Shown here one piece after another: positions 21,966-33,284 of a stretch of 64,000 bases of DNA. The position numbers and the translations under genes were made by a program. The DNA lies in the NCBI RefSeq assembly GCF_000972845.2, contig NC_040028.1:12222038-12286037 (forward strand), given 5' to 3'. Position 1 is the first letter of the stretch, and every line of letters begins with the position of its first letter. This DNA is from Larimichthys crocea (taxonomy: Eukaryota > Chordata > Actinopteri > Sciaenidae). The notes beneath the pieces are model-generated. The model saw only the letters and a program-made list of their open reading frames with translations. It searched no databases and was not told where the DNA came from.

Positions 21966-24029
21966 TTTCTGCTCTGGTGTGCTTGCTGCGCAGGGTAAAC
22001 AAAAGATTTGGTTGGCTCAACTGAGTGAAGCTATTGTCATATTAACTAGGGTAGCAGCGCCCGCCTTCTATAGCCACGACCGAAAAAATGTTCTATGAAA
22101 ACCATCTATTCTCGTGAATTTATCAGAGATTGGTAACGGCTCACGTGCCCGGACAGAACCATCACTCGGTCTGGGTCCTGACCAAGTGATGGACTGGATG
22201 GTCTGGGTCCGGACGAGGTCCACCATTTGGTGATACACAATTAAAAACAATTACCATTATCTGTTTCTTTGATTTTGTTTTTCAGCATTATATTTTTAGA
22301 TTTCATTTAGTCTGGTATATTTGCAGCATTTTCTAACTGTCCTGTTGTTATATGTTTGTGCAGCCTTGGCTATGCATGAAAAGGGACACATAGTTTAAAA
22401 TAGGATATATGGATTTTTACATTTTTTTGTCATTGGGCCGGCATGATGTGATATAATTGTGTCTGCTCGTGTTATAGAAGACAGTCTGTCTTTGCAGTAT
22501 TTTCTGAGGCCGGTCGGACAAAGAAACATTCCGCACTCTTTGTCCGACCAGACCAGAAAATATTCAAACTCTGTTCATGGCGATACTCTCAACAACCAGT
22601 AAAGGAAGAAAAAACAGTCCAAGGCTGTACCGCAGATCACTTGCGACTTCACAATCTTTAAATGTCATTTCATGGCAGCCCTCTGTGAGTCATCCAGGCT
22701 TCCGTTTCTAACGGGAAGAGCTGGAGATTACAATTTGTCTTAGACTTCAGCTGTCTGTAGCCTGCTTGTTTAATTCATACAAAAACCATGGCGCTTATGG
22801 TGCTGTCAAGACTCTGCTACGTCTTTAAATAAATAATTCGAATCATTGTAGCATTCATCATTTACTGTACATATTAAGACTCAATCAATAAAACAGACCA
22901 GCAGGCCGGCAAAATAATGAAAAGAAATGTCAAATCTTTGTCAAAACACAAGAAGCTGAGACAGCTTGACAAAGTTGTTTTATGTATCAGTAAAATAAAG
23001 TTTAGGGGCTGAAATCAAATTGTAATAGCAGATATTTTTTCTAGCCAGCAAACATTATCCAGCAAGCACACAGAGCCAAGGTGCAGATGTCACTTCCTGC
23101 TGTTCTTTGACCGCAGCAGGACACACATTAGAATATTACATTGTATTATCCATAAAGGGCAACACACACTAACAGTGTCCTGACACACACCATGAGGGAT
23201 TAACCCCCAATGCGCTGTGTATTAACCCAGGACCTGTCACTGTCCTATTTCTGAGAATCAACGCTCAGCAACCTTTAAGAAAAACATACTTTAACATATT
23301 CTCTCTACATGGACTGGAACGCTTACACGTGCTGCACCATCCTCTCTTCTAATGGTAGCTTCGATTTCTTTTTACAACATTTCAAATGAACACATTCTTG
23401 TGTTTTGAGAGAGAATTGGCATCATATAATTACTGCTAACTATTTGTGCTCTGTTGCCTCATTTAGAAGAGGATTTATATGTGATACACTGTGCCTGCAG
23501 TCTAAGTGATGGTTAAGATTGGCGGAGTGATTAAAGTAAAACAGTGATGTAATGTACCACGTTCGATGTCAGTGTTTATTTGTCCTACTGTTGAAGAGTA
23601 CATTAATGTTACACAGAGGAAGTTGTTTTATCCATAGATCAAAAGTCATTTAGGTCAATAACAGTCAAGACTGTAGTTAATGCTATCAGCATTATATTAG
23701 CTTGCTTATTCAGCATAAATGAATAATATTACATATCACTGTCCAGACAAATGAAGTGGACGATGAATTCAAACCTTTCTGGGTTTTTTTATATTAAAAA
23801 CTTTATATCTCTTTAAATCTCTAATCTGTTTATTTCAGTAAATCTTACCCCCAAAAGTAAATGCAAGTAAATACATTTGTACAGTATGTCTTTTAATCAT
23901 AGACAGGTTAAATATGAACATAAATATGTATCCGTCCTTTAGTTTGTTTTGCTTTCATCCCTGACAAGTCACCTGACAGTTTCTTTCTGTGCTGCCCAGT
24001 CTCCTTGCCTGTATGTCTCCTGAACTGCC
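21966..24029. other. Gene-free stretch containing a hairpin
   Basis: No coding feature recognised. 22100-22230 repeats the words 'ggtctgggtcc' and 'gtgatgg' (a small internal duplication). The hairpin at 22498-22562 is listed separately. Confidence 0.3.
22498..22562. other. Long inverted repeat (hairpin)
   Basis: Arms 22498-22523 ('tattttctgaggccggtcgg' then 'acaaag') and 22538-22562 pair over about 25 bases with mismatches confined to a five-base inner patch. The loop is 14 bases. It could be a miRNA-like fold-back, the paired ends of a tiny MITE, or chance. Nothing else shows transcription. Confidence 0.7.
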
Positions 24030-24390
24030 CTCTATAATAGCCTAGTTGCTCAAACAAGCAATTTTTAACAACACCTACCTGTCAATCAATTCTAATTCTG
24101 CATAACTTTAAGTCTTAATATAATGTGAACAGGTGAGTTGTATATAAATTCACCCTCAGTACAGTTGTCATGAACGGGGAAATTAGCTACAGAGACCAAA
24201 ACTGTTTTTTGTACCAGGCTGTAAACATGTTTATTTCTGCTGTGAAGTTGGACATTTGAACATGGGGACTTATGGAGACTGACTCACTTCTGGAGCCAGC
24301 CTCAAGTGGACGTTTGAGGAACTGCAGTTCTTGGCATTGGCGTCACTTCACAGCCACGGAGGTTGATGCTTGCTGACAGTAGTCAGGAGA
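24030..24390 (-). repeat. Family A repeat, copy 3
   Basis: Minus-strand copy, almost identical over 24030-24340 to the inverted copy at 26103-26414. Shared private variants include 'aagcaatttttaacaacacc' and the flank 'ctataatagcctagttgctc'. Confidence 0.82.
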
Positions 24391-25704
24391 AACTTAAACC
24401 ATCTTTTAAATAAAACAACCAAGAAGAAGCTACAAAAAACTGCATGAATTAAATTAACTCTTTACTTCTCTCTTATGGAATCAATTTCTCTTCAGGATGA
24501 CAATAGTCTTACCTCACAGTCAGTGAAATGTCATGAACAGTGATTTAAAATGCTGATTTCAGTGTGTGGAGTCATTGGACCCACCTGTCTCCAACCATAG
24601 AGGTGATTTATTCATTTTTATTATGATTTTATTGAGGCAACAGTGAGTCACACAGCTCTTCATCTTTGTAGTGGCACAGTTCAGCCTAACTAATCGTTGA
24701 TTACGTTCACAGCTTGGCTCGGAGTTTGTTGTCATGTCAGTCATCTGTTTTTTTCATCTTCAGACGGCATACTGTTGAAAATGTTGAGTCACTCCTGGTG
24801 TTTCTGTCTGCAACAAAGCTGTTTGTCTTCAATGTGTCCATGACGAGTTCAGTTGCACAGAAATCTGCATCCTGCTGACACAGTTCATCACATGATGTTT
24901 CATTATGCAGAGATAAAGAGGGGGGGTTCACGATGAAGCTCTCCACGCAGAGCTCTGTTTCCTTTGAATCTCTCACCTCAACAGATTGTGAGTGTGCGGA
25001 TTGTTCCCATTACAAACACCTTCTTCACCTGAAGCAGACTGACAGCAGAGTCCTGGAGAGAGTACACACCAACTGTAACAATGGAAACATCATTTTATAT
25101 TCCAGTCATCTCGTAACAGCTAGTTTGTGCCTCATACTTGTGATACCTTTTACTGATGGACATAAATTGTCACTGGTCACAGACCAGAACTGCTGCTGCA
25201 CTTCTTACTTCCATCCTTCCATCCCTCCTGCTTTATTTCCATATTATTTTCTCTTTAATTTTATATATTCTGTATTCTTCATACTGTGTGACAAACCTAT
25301 AGACATCTGCCCTGACAGTCTCAATTGAAGGTCAATATTAATTAGACAAGAGGTGGGACTTCTTCACTTGAATATACAGCCTGAAGCCGTCTTCAGACTA
25401 AATCAGTCCTTGTGGTGAATCGCCGCAGGGTTGTGTGATGGTGTTGTATAATGGTTATTTATTTATTTTTCATTGTGCAATAAGGTGGTTACAATACACA
25501 GTAGGACAAAGACAAAGAGGGAGTGATGGATACGATACAAATTCAAACCGTTGAGTACGTAGTAAACAAAGGATCCCAGTTTGGAGATCTTGCCAAGAAA
25601 AAAAAACAAAACCTGTATTTGTCTGTGTGTCTTTGTGTCCCATGGGTGAAGAATTGGGGTCATTGGGGGAAGATGTTGGTAATTTAATCAATTTTTAACT
25701 TATA
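24391..25704. other. Stretch between inverted repeats; one 131-codon frame
   Basis: The plus-strand frame 24933-25328 starts at a true ATG and runs 131 codons. It is Cys- and Ser-rich at first and hydrophobic at the end (FPYYFLFNFIYSVFFILC), with no recognised domain. An overlapping minus-strand frame of 79 codons (24976-24737) also exists. I regard both as chance. Confidence 0.3.
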
Positions 25705-25885
25705 ATTCAGTTCAATTCAATTTTATTTATATAGCGCCATATCATAACAAAAGTTATCTCATGACACTTTCCATACAGAGCAGACCTAGACTGTAGTTTT
25801 TCTAATATGATTTACAGAGACCCAACATTTCCACCATGAGCAAGCTCTTGGTAATGGTGGCAAGGAAAAACTTGCCAAGCAGCAA
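25705..25885 (-). mobile_element. L2-type LINE 3' UTR fragment
   Basis: Starts with 'ttcaattcaattttatttat' then 'atagcgcc', the reverse of the family's '...ggcgctatataaataaaatt(gaatt)n' end, and continues 'aaagttatctcatgacactt', 'agagacccaaca' and 'ggcaaggaaaaactt'. The same 3' UTR occurs in plus orientation at 30200-30410. Confidence 0.78.
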
Positions 25886-25965
25886 CATCTGTGGCTGGGA
25901 AATGAAACCATTGTGGAAGTGCCAAAAAACTGCCATTTGAGGCTGGCTCCAGAGGTGATGAACAT
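25886..25965 (+). repeat. Family A fragment
   Basis: Short piece with 'ggaagtgccaaaaaactg' and 'tgaggctggctccagagg'. Ends before the next A copy begins. Confidence 0.55.
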
Positions 25966-25994
25966 GTCATTGTCAGATGGCCATTATCCTGAAT

Positions 25995-26575
25995 TATGAT
26001 TTTAATCTATAATAGTCAAATAGCTTTGGTTAGCCCATTGTGCTCTGTGGAAACATGTAGGATGAAGTTGCTGTCAAGTAGTAACCTGAAGCCAATGCAG
26101 AAATGCCAAAAATTGCAGTTCTTCAAACGTCCACTTGAGGCTGGCTCCAGAAGTGAGTCAGTCTCCATAAGTCCCCATGTTGAAATGTCCAACTTCACAG
26201 CAGAAATAAACATGTTTACAGCCTGGTACAAAAAACAGTTTTGGTCTCTGTAGCTAATTTCCCCGTTCATGACAACTGTACTGAGGGTGAATTTATATAC
26301 AACTCACCTGTTCACATTATATTAAGGCTTAAAGTTATGCAGAATTAGAATTGATTGACAGGTAGGTGTTGTTAAAAATTGCTTGTTTGAGCAACTAGGC
26401 TATTATAGAGGGTTCAAATGTTCAAATGATATTAAGACTTAAAGTTCTGCAGAATTTCTGGTTGTGGAAGAGGGAGGACTGCCAAGATAGCAACAACACT
26501 GTGAGTTTCACAACAGCTCTTGAGAAATGTGGGGGACGTCACAGAGACTATGTCCATGTTTTATATAGTTTATGA
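25995..26575 (+). repeat. Family A repeat, copy 4
   Basis: Long copy from 'atagtcaaatagctttggtt' through the 'gtttacagcctggtac' and 'tgattgacaggtaggtg' blocks to 'gacgtcacagagactatg'. It is interrupted near 26415-26450 by a partial repetition of the 'attaagacttaaagttctgc' block. Inverted partner of copy 3. Confidence 0.82.
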
Positions 26576-26770
26576 TTTTTACTGAACATCAGCCAACTGA
26601 TCTCGGAATCCCTACATTTTCAATATGCCCTAATATTAATCTTCATTTTTATGAAGTTGGTCACTGAGATGACCAAAGTCACACAATATACCTGACGTAC
26701 CTACCGTGCTGCGAATGGTTCATCCTTCATCCAGGACGTGTTTAAGCCTTACACCCCAGCCCTCACTATG
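26565..26770 (+). repeat. Unit shared with 40330-40515 (inverted)
   Basis: 'ccatgttttatatagt', 'ccaactgatctcggaatccc', 'cctaccgtgctgcgaatggt' and 'tcatccttcatcca' all recur on the minus strand at 40515-40330 in the same order, with one insertion of about 25 bases here. It lies beyond the usual end of family A. Confidence 0.8.
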
Positions 26771-26807
26771 TGCTGTTCAGCACGTGTTTTTCTGCATCCT
26801 CACTTTT

Positions 26808-27090
26808 ATAGAACTCACCTGTTCACATTATATTAAGGCTTAAAGTTATACAGAATTAACAGTATGATTGACAGGTGGTGTTGTTACAGATGGCTTGTTT
26901 GACCAACCAGGTCAGACCGCCTCAGGTCCACCAATAATCCACGTCTTTGCTGATTTTTAGATGAGCCACGAGGCCAAAGAAGCAATACATCCAACATGCA
27001 CGCATATTTTTCAGCTTCATAATGGCGCCTCAGAAACATGTGGGTGACATCACTCATGCACTGTCCATTCTTTTTACTGTCACTGGGCAG
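26808..27090 (+). repeat. Family A repeat, copy 5 (3' half)
   Basis: Starts at 'tatagaactcacctgttcac' and runs to 'tgtccattctttttactgtc'; lacks the first half of the family. Confidence 0.8.
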
Positions 27091-27139
27091 TCAGGTCATC
27101 AGGCAAGCCCAAGCCACAGCGGTAGGGTAGTGTGAATTG

Positions 27140-27265
27140 CCACAACTCAAAGTACATTTACATTTAGTCAGTTAGCTGATGCTTTTATCCAAACCCACTT
27201 ACAGAAAAGGGAACAATCAAGGTGCAGTGAGATAAGGAAGTGTTAGTGCAGTAAGTGCTATGACA
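27140..27265 (-). mobile_element. SINE 3' tail fragment
   Basis: Minus orientation. 'tttacatttagtcagttagc', 'gatgcttttatcc' and 'gggaacaatcaaggtgcagt' match the element end at 33359-33470. The tail 'GGATAAAAGC.TC.GCTAA.TGA.TAAATGTAAA' is shared by several fish SINEs. Confidence 0.65.
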
Positions 27266-28759
27266 AGTACAGAAGTTGTCAGTGATCTTGCTTTTTTATG
27301 TTGCGGAGGCTGATGTGCTGATGGGTTCAGATTGTGATAAACATAAGCACTACGAAAACACAGTACACCCATTGAAATAAATGGAAAACATTTTCGAAGC
27401 AGTGCTGGACTTGGTCTTCATCTGGCCCAATTCTTCTAGTTGTACTGGAGAAAACTGCCCATAAAGTAGTCCAAATTATCACCAGCTAAAACTTTTTTTG
27501 CCTATCCAGTCAGTAAAAAGGTAGCTGCAGATCCAACCTGACCAGGGCTTGCCAGCTTTAGACTTCTCATGTTTTTCCCCCTTCAGATCTTTGTGCGCTC
27601 AGTGTTTAAACTTAATTTATCACAGAGGTGTGTCTGACATGGTGCTTGTTTTAGTTTTACAGTTCAGTTTCTCAGCGCTGATTTAAAAGCACCAGCCTGC
27701 AGCTCCAGTGATGTTTGTGCACCAGGGGAAGCAGATGAGGTCGACCCAGAGGTCAGCAACTCCTCTTGAGCAGGACACGACTCCCTACAGAGACGCTCCA
27801 CTGCACCGCAAACACCAAAACCACATGACCAACAGGCAGCTCTCAGAGCGTATTATCAGACTGTGTATTTACTCTCTTTTGGTGATTTTAGGCTCCAGTG
27901 AGAGAATAAAGGTTAAATTCCCAGTGACAGTACAATGCTGCCAACTGCTGCCACGGGTCAGGACTGGTCAGCCCTTTCCTTTCACACTCCAGACACCTCA
28001 CCTGGCCAGCTGCTCTGTTGTCTCATCACAACAGTTGGCTGGTACCACTTTGGCCTTTTTCTGTAACATTTCTGGCTTCATCTGTTAAAGTAATGGCCTT
28101 CGGGCTTTGAAACAAAATGTGCAGTAATGTCTTTATTCAAACATGAGCCACAGTCCTTACTTATTGTCTCCACCAGTGGATGTCCAAACACATTTTCTCA
28201 TCAGGTTCATACTTTGTTGGACAGAATATAGAATTCTGCTGCCAAGTACACTATGGAGTTGTGGAGCATTGTGGAGTGGAACCTTTTTTGTCAGTAAGCT
28301 GACATCATTAGAATGATTGTCCATCTGCTTGAACTAAATTGAAGTGCTAAAAACTCTGTTTTGACTCTTATTCAATGTCATGTGTTCACATGCTGTATGC
28401 AAAACTAGTTGTATTTTCATACTGTAAGCAGCTTTCCTTTCAGGACAGGAAACAGACTTGAGGATACATAGCTGAGTTGTGAACTTATCATTTCTGAGTC
28501 TCGCGTTCATTTGTCACATGACAGGCAGCTCAGCCACAGGCCTGTGTGACGAGCAGTAAGCACAGCGGTTCCTTCATACGGATCGGTCTTTCATTCATTT
28601 GTCACATTTACATCGGCCACCAGAAAAATGAACGAAATGACTCAAAAAAAGATAAGTTCGACTTACCGTCTGAGAGTAAGTGATCCGAGTCAGTAAAAAA
28701 GCTCCAACTCTAGATCCTGGACCGTTTTTTTTATGGGCTTAGACCATCCAAAAACATGA
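27266..28759. other. Unassigned stretch
   Basis: A plus-strand frame of about 125 codons at 27711-28088 has no domain, signal peptide or repeat I recognise; probably chance. 28540-28690 shows nothing further. Confidence 0.3.
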
Positions 28760-28897
28760 ATGATTGGCATTAGCAGCGTACCCAGCAAAGGGAAAACCAC
28801 CCTCGCCAACAGACTTATGAAGAACCTGGTGAACTGTTGTGTGGTACATCAGGGCCTTGTCCGCGTGTATCTGAAACATTTTTTCAACATAGTATGA
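28760..28897 (+). pseudogene. Nicotinamide riboside kinase-like exon fragment (NMRK2-like)
   Basis: The ATG at 28760 opens a 45-codon frame reading MIGISSVPSKGKTTLANRLM, then KNLVNCCVVHQ, then unrelated residues and a stop at 28895. The first 31 residues follow the N-terminus of vertebrate nicotinamide riboside kinases, especially fish NMRK2: beta-1 strand (GIGG), Walker A loop (GVTNGGKTTL), helix and 'NCCVVHQ'. These enzymes phosphorylate nicotinamide riboside in NAD+ salvage. Here the first Walker A glycine is Ser (SVPSKGKT), though Gly-Lys-Thr is kept. The acidic substrate-site residues expected right after 'HQ' are missing and no other NMRK exon was seen. A retro- or duplication-derived pseudo-exon is likeliest. 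A diverged true exon is possible because the match ends near a natural exon end. Confidence 0.6.
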
Positions 28898-30199
28898 ACA
28901 TAACATGAATAAACTTGCATTCTTAATGCATTTTCATGATCAGACAACCTAAAACCTGGGTTGACACTATAGGAAATCATCAGTAAATGGTAAATTCATA
29001 GTTACATTGTTTTGTTTAATGATTTGCTTAACACAATTGTCAAATTTATTGACAGCTATAGTATTTTTTCAAGGCACATTTCCGATAATTACTTGTATTA
29101 ACTTAAGGAAGAGAATTCCTGGAGCCAAAAAGTGCTGATCATGCTGTGATTTTAAGAAAGTTAACTTTATTTAGCATCTAACTTCTTTTTTTTCTCCCCA
29201 GCAGACTGATGGTTAGCTGGCCATGGCTGGGATGTAGAGGAAGTGCCACCTAGAGATGTTCATCAGTCTATTCAGATTCTGTTCTGATCTATACATCAAT
29301 GGTCAGTCCAGTCTGTGAGAAAGGAAATTTATCCAAGCTTGGCCAAAGAAAATGGAGGATTATCAATACACTTGTCATGACATGATGACAAGTGTATGAC
29401 TGGCTTCTACATTATGTATCTAATAATGACTCTGTATCTCATGGAGAAGAAGCCAGTGTCCCCATAACAGTGGCACCTACAGTGACCTCAGGACATATGC
29501 TTGAACCTGTGTAACCCCATATGTGTCACGGGACTGCAGGAGGCCTGATTCTTCATCTTGGCACATCCTGTGTCACTCAAAATTATGCTAGAGAAAATCA
29601 CAGCTTTACCATAATGAGCGACTGAAAATATGGCATTTTAAAAAGCAGGGCTGAGTGAACTCCAAAGAACTCAGTCTTCCATCCTTCACCGCCTCGAGTG
29701 AATGAAACTGACACCGAGCAATGGCCATTTATTTTCCCCACAGCATCGCTGCCTCCAAAGAAACTTTCACTGCAAGGTCGGCTTTTAAATGACGCAATCA
29801 TCTCGCCTTGAGAATATTTTATGATCCAAGGCCACATGAATACATGCCTGCATGTGCATTCATATTCATTATCAGTACATATTCCATCTATTTCCTATGT
29901 CCAGAGCTGAAAGCAATATAAACTGCAGACTAAAGAACGTATAAAAAGATTATCTACACCTGAAACATCATGGATATAGAAGAAACAATAGCATGTGCTG
30001 CTGCCCTGAAAAGCCTGAAAAGCCCCCGGCTTTTTGTATTAGAACAAGTTAGCTTAGTGCCTTGGTAGCTGATTGTTACAGTGCATAACTGCAACTTACG
30101 GCTGTGTTACAAGTCATACACCTGTCTCTCCTCTTGTTTCCTGGCTGCATCTTCACTTCACTGTTGATTGGTCATCATAGTTTGGTCATTGGTCATCAA
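28898..30199. other. Gene-free stretch with a CNE-like block
   Basis: 29590-29880 is low in simple repeats and balanced in composition ('gccatttattttccccacag', 'ttaaatgacgcaatcatctc'), as conserved non-coding elements often are. No transposon match. The rest is unremarkable. Confidence 0.3.
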
Positions 30200-30410
30200 C
30201 AAGCAAAGCTATGAGGTTATCTGGTGCTTACAATCTAATGATGACTGCTCAATGTTTCTGTCTCTTTAAAGGAAGTTTTTCCTTGCCACTGTTGCCAAGT
30301 GCTTACTCCTGGTGGAATTGTTGGGTCTCTGTAGATAATATTATAAAGAGTATGGTCTAGTGTCATGAGATAAATTCTGTTATAATGTGGTGCTATATAA
30401 ATAAACTCTC
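30200..30410 (+). mobile_element. L2-type LINE 3' UTR fragment
   Basis: 'aggaagtttttccttgccac', 'ttgttgggtctctgtagata', 'agtgtcatgagataaattct' and 'gctatataaataaa' follow the same 3' UTR as at 25705-25885, in plus orientation. The coding part is absent. Confidence 0.78.
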
Positions 30411-31449
30411 TGTGATTTACTGCTGCTGCAAACTGTTCACTGTCAAATGTTATTGTGCCAGAGCCGGAGCTGGGCAAGCAGGCAATGTAACCGGGCTCAG
30501 CATCCTCTATGGACACAGTGTCAGAGGAGAAAAGACCAAATGTGACCTTGACAGAGGCTGAGACTGACTTTTAGTAGTTGGTGAGAGCTTGGTGATATAA
30601 AAGCTGAAAGACAGACGCCGAGCTGGGCTGACTGCTGTTGGACTAGTCAGTAACATTAGCTGCTGCTATGTTGTTGACCCTGTTTGGCTGATAGCACAGC
30701 TGTCAGCTTGCTGGTTTTTGATCATGTGTAATGTAATCAGAACAACTACATGTGTACAGCTGTCTATACTGAAGTCTAACTTTACTTTTTTCTTAATCAC
30801 AAAAATACCAATTTCTACACAATATTGCTTTAAATTGAACTGTTATATTCATGATATATGTTCACTTAAATATGTACAAAAAAAGAACATTCGTGTTAAA
30901 AGAAACATGGTCAAATTTTCAAATCAAACATCCAAACACCGTTATTCAGAGGAGACTGAACAAGCTACGTGACAATAAGGTGTTGGCCCAAATTCCCAAA
31001 TGATCATGTGACCCATCCTCATGTTTGTGGTGCTATAGAACCGTAAATAGCCTTTATGCCAGCGCAACACTGCAGCAAGCTGTTGTTTTTATAATGACGA
31101 CAATGACAAAGAGCTGTTGTCATCCTCGCTGTTGACATGGTAACGTCTTTCAGTACCTGAACCGACACTTGCTGGTGCTGTGATTCACATACCTTCAAGC
31201 CCACACAAACATTCATCACACTGTTTGATGTGGTTGTAGAGGCAGAAGGGCCACAAGCTGAGGTGCAGCTCATTCACACTGAGGAAAGTGTGAACACAGG
31301 AAAATGTTTAATGCCGCAGGAGGCAAAATAAAACTTTAGCATCGGCCCTCATCTTATCCATTTGACTTCAACATGTTCTGACTTCAAACAGGATTAGATG
31401 GATGTACATAAATGTAGTGACATGCTGAGGTGTGTATGTATATATACAA
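30411..31449. other. Unassigned stretch
   Basis: No element or gene recognised. Confidence 0.3.
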
Positions 31450-31792
31450 TCTGCATGTTTGTGTATATATATCATTTATGTTCAGTTGGACTGCACAAGC
31501 CAACTTTCGCTCTCCATGTGCATCTGTTACCTTGGCTGTCCATGACCTTGTAGCTAGTTGATAGGTACTGACCACTGCAGAACGGGAACACCCCACAGTA
31601 ACCTTGTCAAAGTCACTTATATCCTGATACTTGTTCATTTCTCTGCTTCTTACATTGACTTTGAGGAATAAATGTACACTTGCTGACTAATATATCCCAC
31701 CAACTGACAGGTGACGTGATAACGAGATAATCAGTGTTATTAACGTCACCTGTCAGAGCTCATATTGTTATGGCTGATGGGTGTATACTTAT
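31450..31792 (-). mobile_element. Tc1-like transposon relic, copy 1
   Basis: On the minus strand, from 31792, there is a terminal-repeat segment ('gttattaacgtcacctgtc' arm on the plus strand, 31738 on), then 'actgacaggtgacgtgataa' and the conserved 'ggtgggatatatta'. A transposase N-terminus follows (31638 on): DISDFDKVTVGCSRSAVVST, then VTDAHGERKLACAVQ. Matching fish Tc1 transposases run '...GCSRSAVVSIYQ...' and '...DARGERRLARVV...' within the paired helix-turn-helix DNA-binding domain; about 25 residues between DFDK and VGCSR are deleted. The catalytic domain is absent. Confidence 0.82.
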
Positions 31793-31796
31793 GTAT

Positions 31797-31965
31797 GTTT
31801 GACTTGGGTCACCTAGCTCTCCCAGGCCAGTTGAAACGTCCTTGAGCAAGATACCGAACCCTGATGAAGCTCCTGATGGCTGTGAGGTTGTTTCTGAGCA
31901 TCACTTTGAGTGTTTTGGACAAGAAGCACTGTATCGCTCCTGATGAATGACAATGAGAATATGGT
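31797..31965 (+). mobile_element. tRNA-derived SINE, degraded copy
   Basis: 'cgtccttgagcaagatacc', 'gaaccctgatgaagctcc' and 'aagaagcactgtatcgctcc' match the SINE at 34197-34510. The tRNA-like head is poor. Sits immediately beside the Tc1 end. Confidence 0.55.
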
Positions 31966-33284
31966 TGTATGTATTTATTACATGTAATTTCAGTGTCCTA
32001 GAGCTCCTCCTGGATGATCCTGAGATGTTCCTAAAACTGATAAGATACATGACACATCCTGAAGTATTAGTAGTAATATAATTATTATCATCATTATTGT
32101 ACACAATATAGGATAATTATATACAAATATATGTAACTATACAGAACTACAATAGTATATTTTGTTTTTTTAAACCTTGATTTAATTCTCTTTCTTCTTC
32201 TTATTGTTTTCATTCATGAGTACGGTGATGGATACAAATTTCAAATAAATTATTGAATGCTAGTTTGAATATTATTTTTTCTTTAAAACTGAGGCTGAAT
32301 GTTGACAGATTCCTCTGATGCTACTCTCCTCCTTCAGATGTTTACTCACCCTTTCAGATTTTTCGCACTGATCATCTCTCTGCAGTAAATAAACCGCAAA
32401 GTTGACCGTTCCCACACACGTTGTTCAGAGTGACAGGAGCTCTGAGGAAAGTGTCAGAAATCGAATTTGCACCGTGTGTGGAAATAATGACACTCCTCAG
32501 TGTCTTCGCTGTGTCCTCTGGCCTTTCATCTGTCTCACTGATTGGACGTGAAGACAGAAAATATAGGCTTTCTGATCACCAAGAAAGTGCAGCGACAAAC
32601 AGAGAAGCTGAGAAACAGACACAAACTCTGTTTATACAGGTTGACTTTTTAACCACCTGAGCATTTTAGAATTAAGAACAATAAATAAATATTTACACAC
32701 TCGCAATATGTTGAAAATATAGTATCCACCTTTGTGGAAATGAATTTATTGACAGTATTTTGGAAGAAAGGCTTCATTCTAACTGAGATCAGCGGTACGC
32801 AGAGGTTAGACGGCCGAGCTGCTTCAGTGGAGAGTAGAAAGTGTTGGTGTCCTGCAGGACAGAGCCAGGCGTGAATTATTCATGAGCAGATGCCATTGTT
32901 TTGACTCTGTTGTGCAGTAGCAGGGTGAAACAGGTTTTCTCTGCACATGAACAATGATGACGCTCTCATCTTCCTGACCCTGGCTCATAGGAGGGAGGGT
33001 GACTGTGACCTCCACTCCTACTTGACAGAAAACCTGTTGGGGAGCAGACTCATCAGCAGATGGTTGAGAGCTCTTCAGCAGCAATGCTTCCCTTCAAATG
33101 ACGAGACTCCGTTTTTCTGCAGCACAACCATGTTTTTTTTTGTGTGTGTGTGTTTTTTTTTTTGTCTAAAAGAATCTTAATCACACAACAAGTTTACACT
33201 GTTACAACTAAAGTTTCATTTAAAAATAGATGTTAAACATTTTGGATCCATTGATTGTGATATTTGTGATCCATAGACTGATAA
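31966..33284. other. Unassigned stretch
   Basis: Open frames to 86 codons without domains; T- and A-rich in parts. No feature supported. Confidence 0.3.

Noticed and set aside
24933..25328. 131-codon plus-strand frame with ATG and hydrophobic C-terminus
   Set aside because: No recognisable domain, a competing frame on the other strand, and such lengths are expected by chance in 64 kb of six-frame sequence.
27711..28088. About 125-codon frame starting MFVHQGKQ
   Set aside because: No domain, no neighbouring exon signals, composition like the surrounding DNA.
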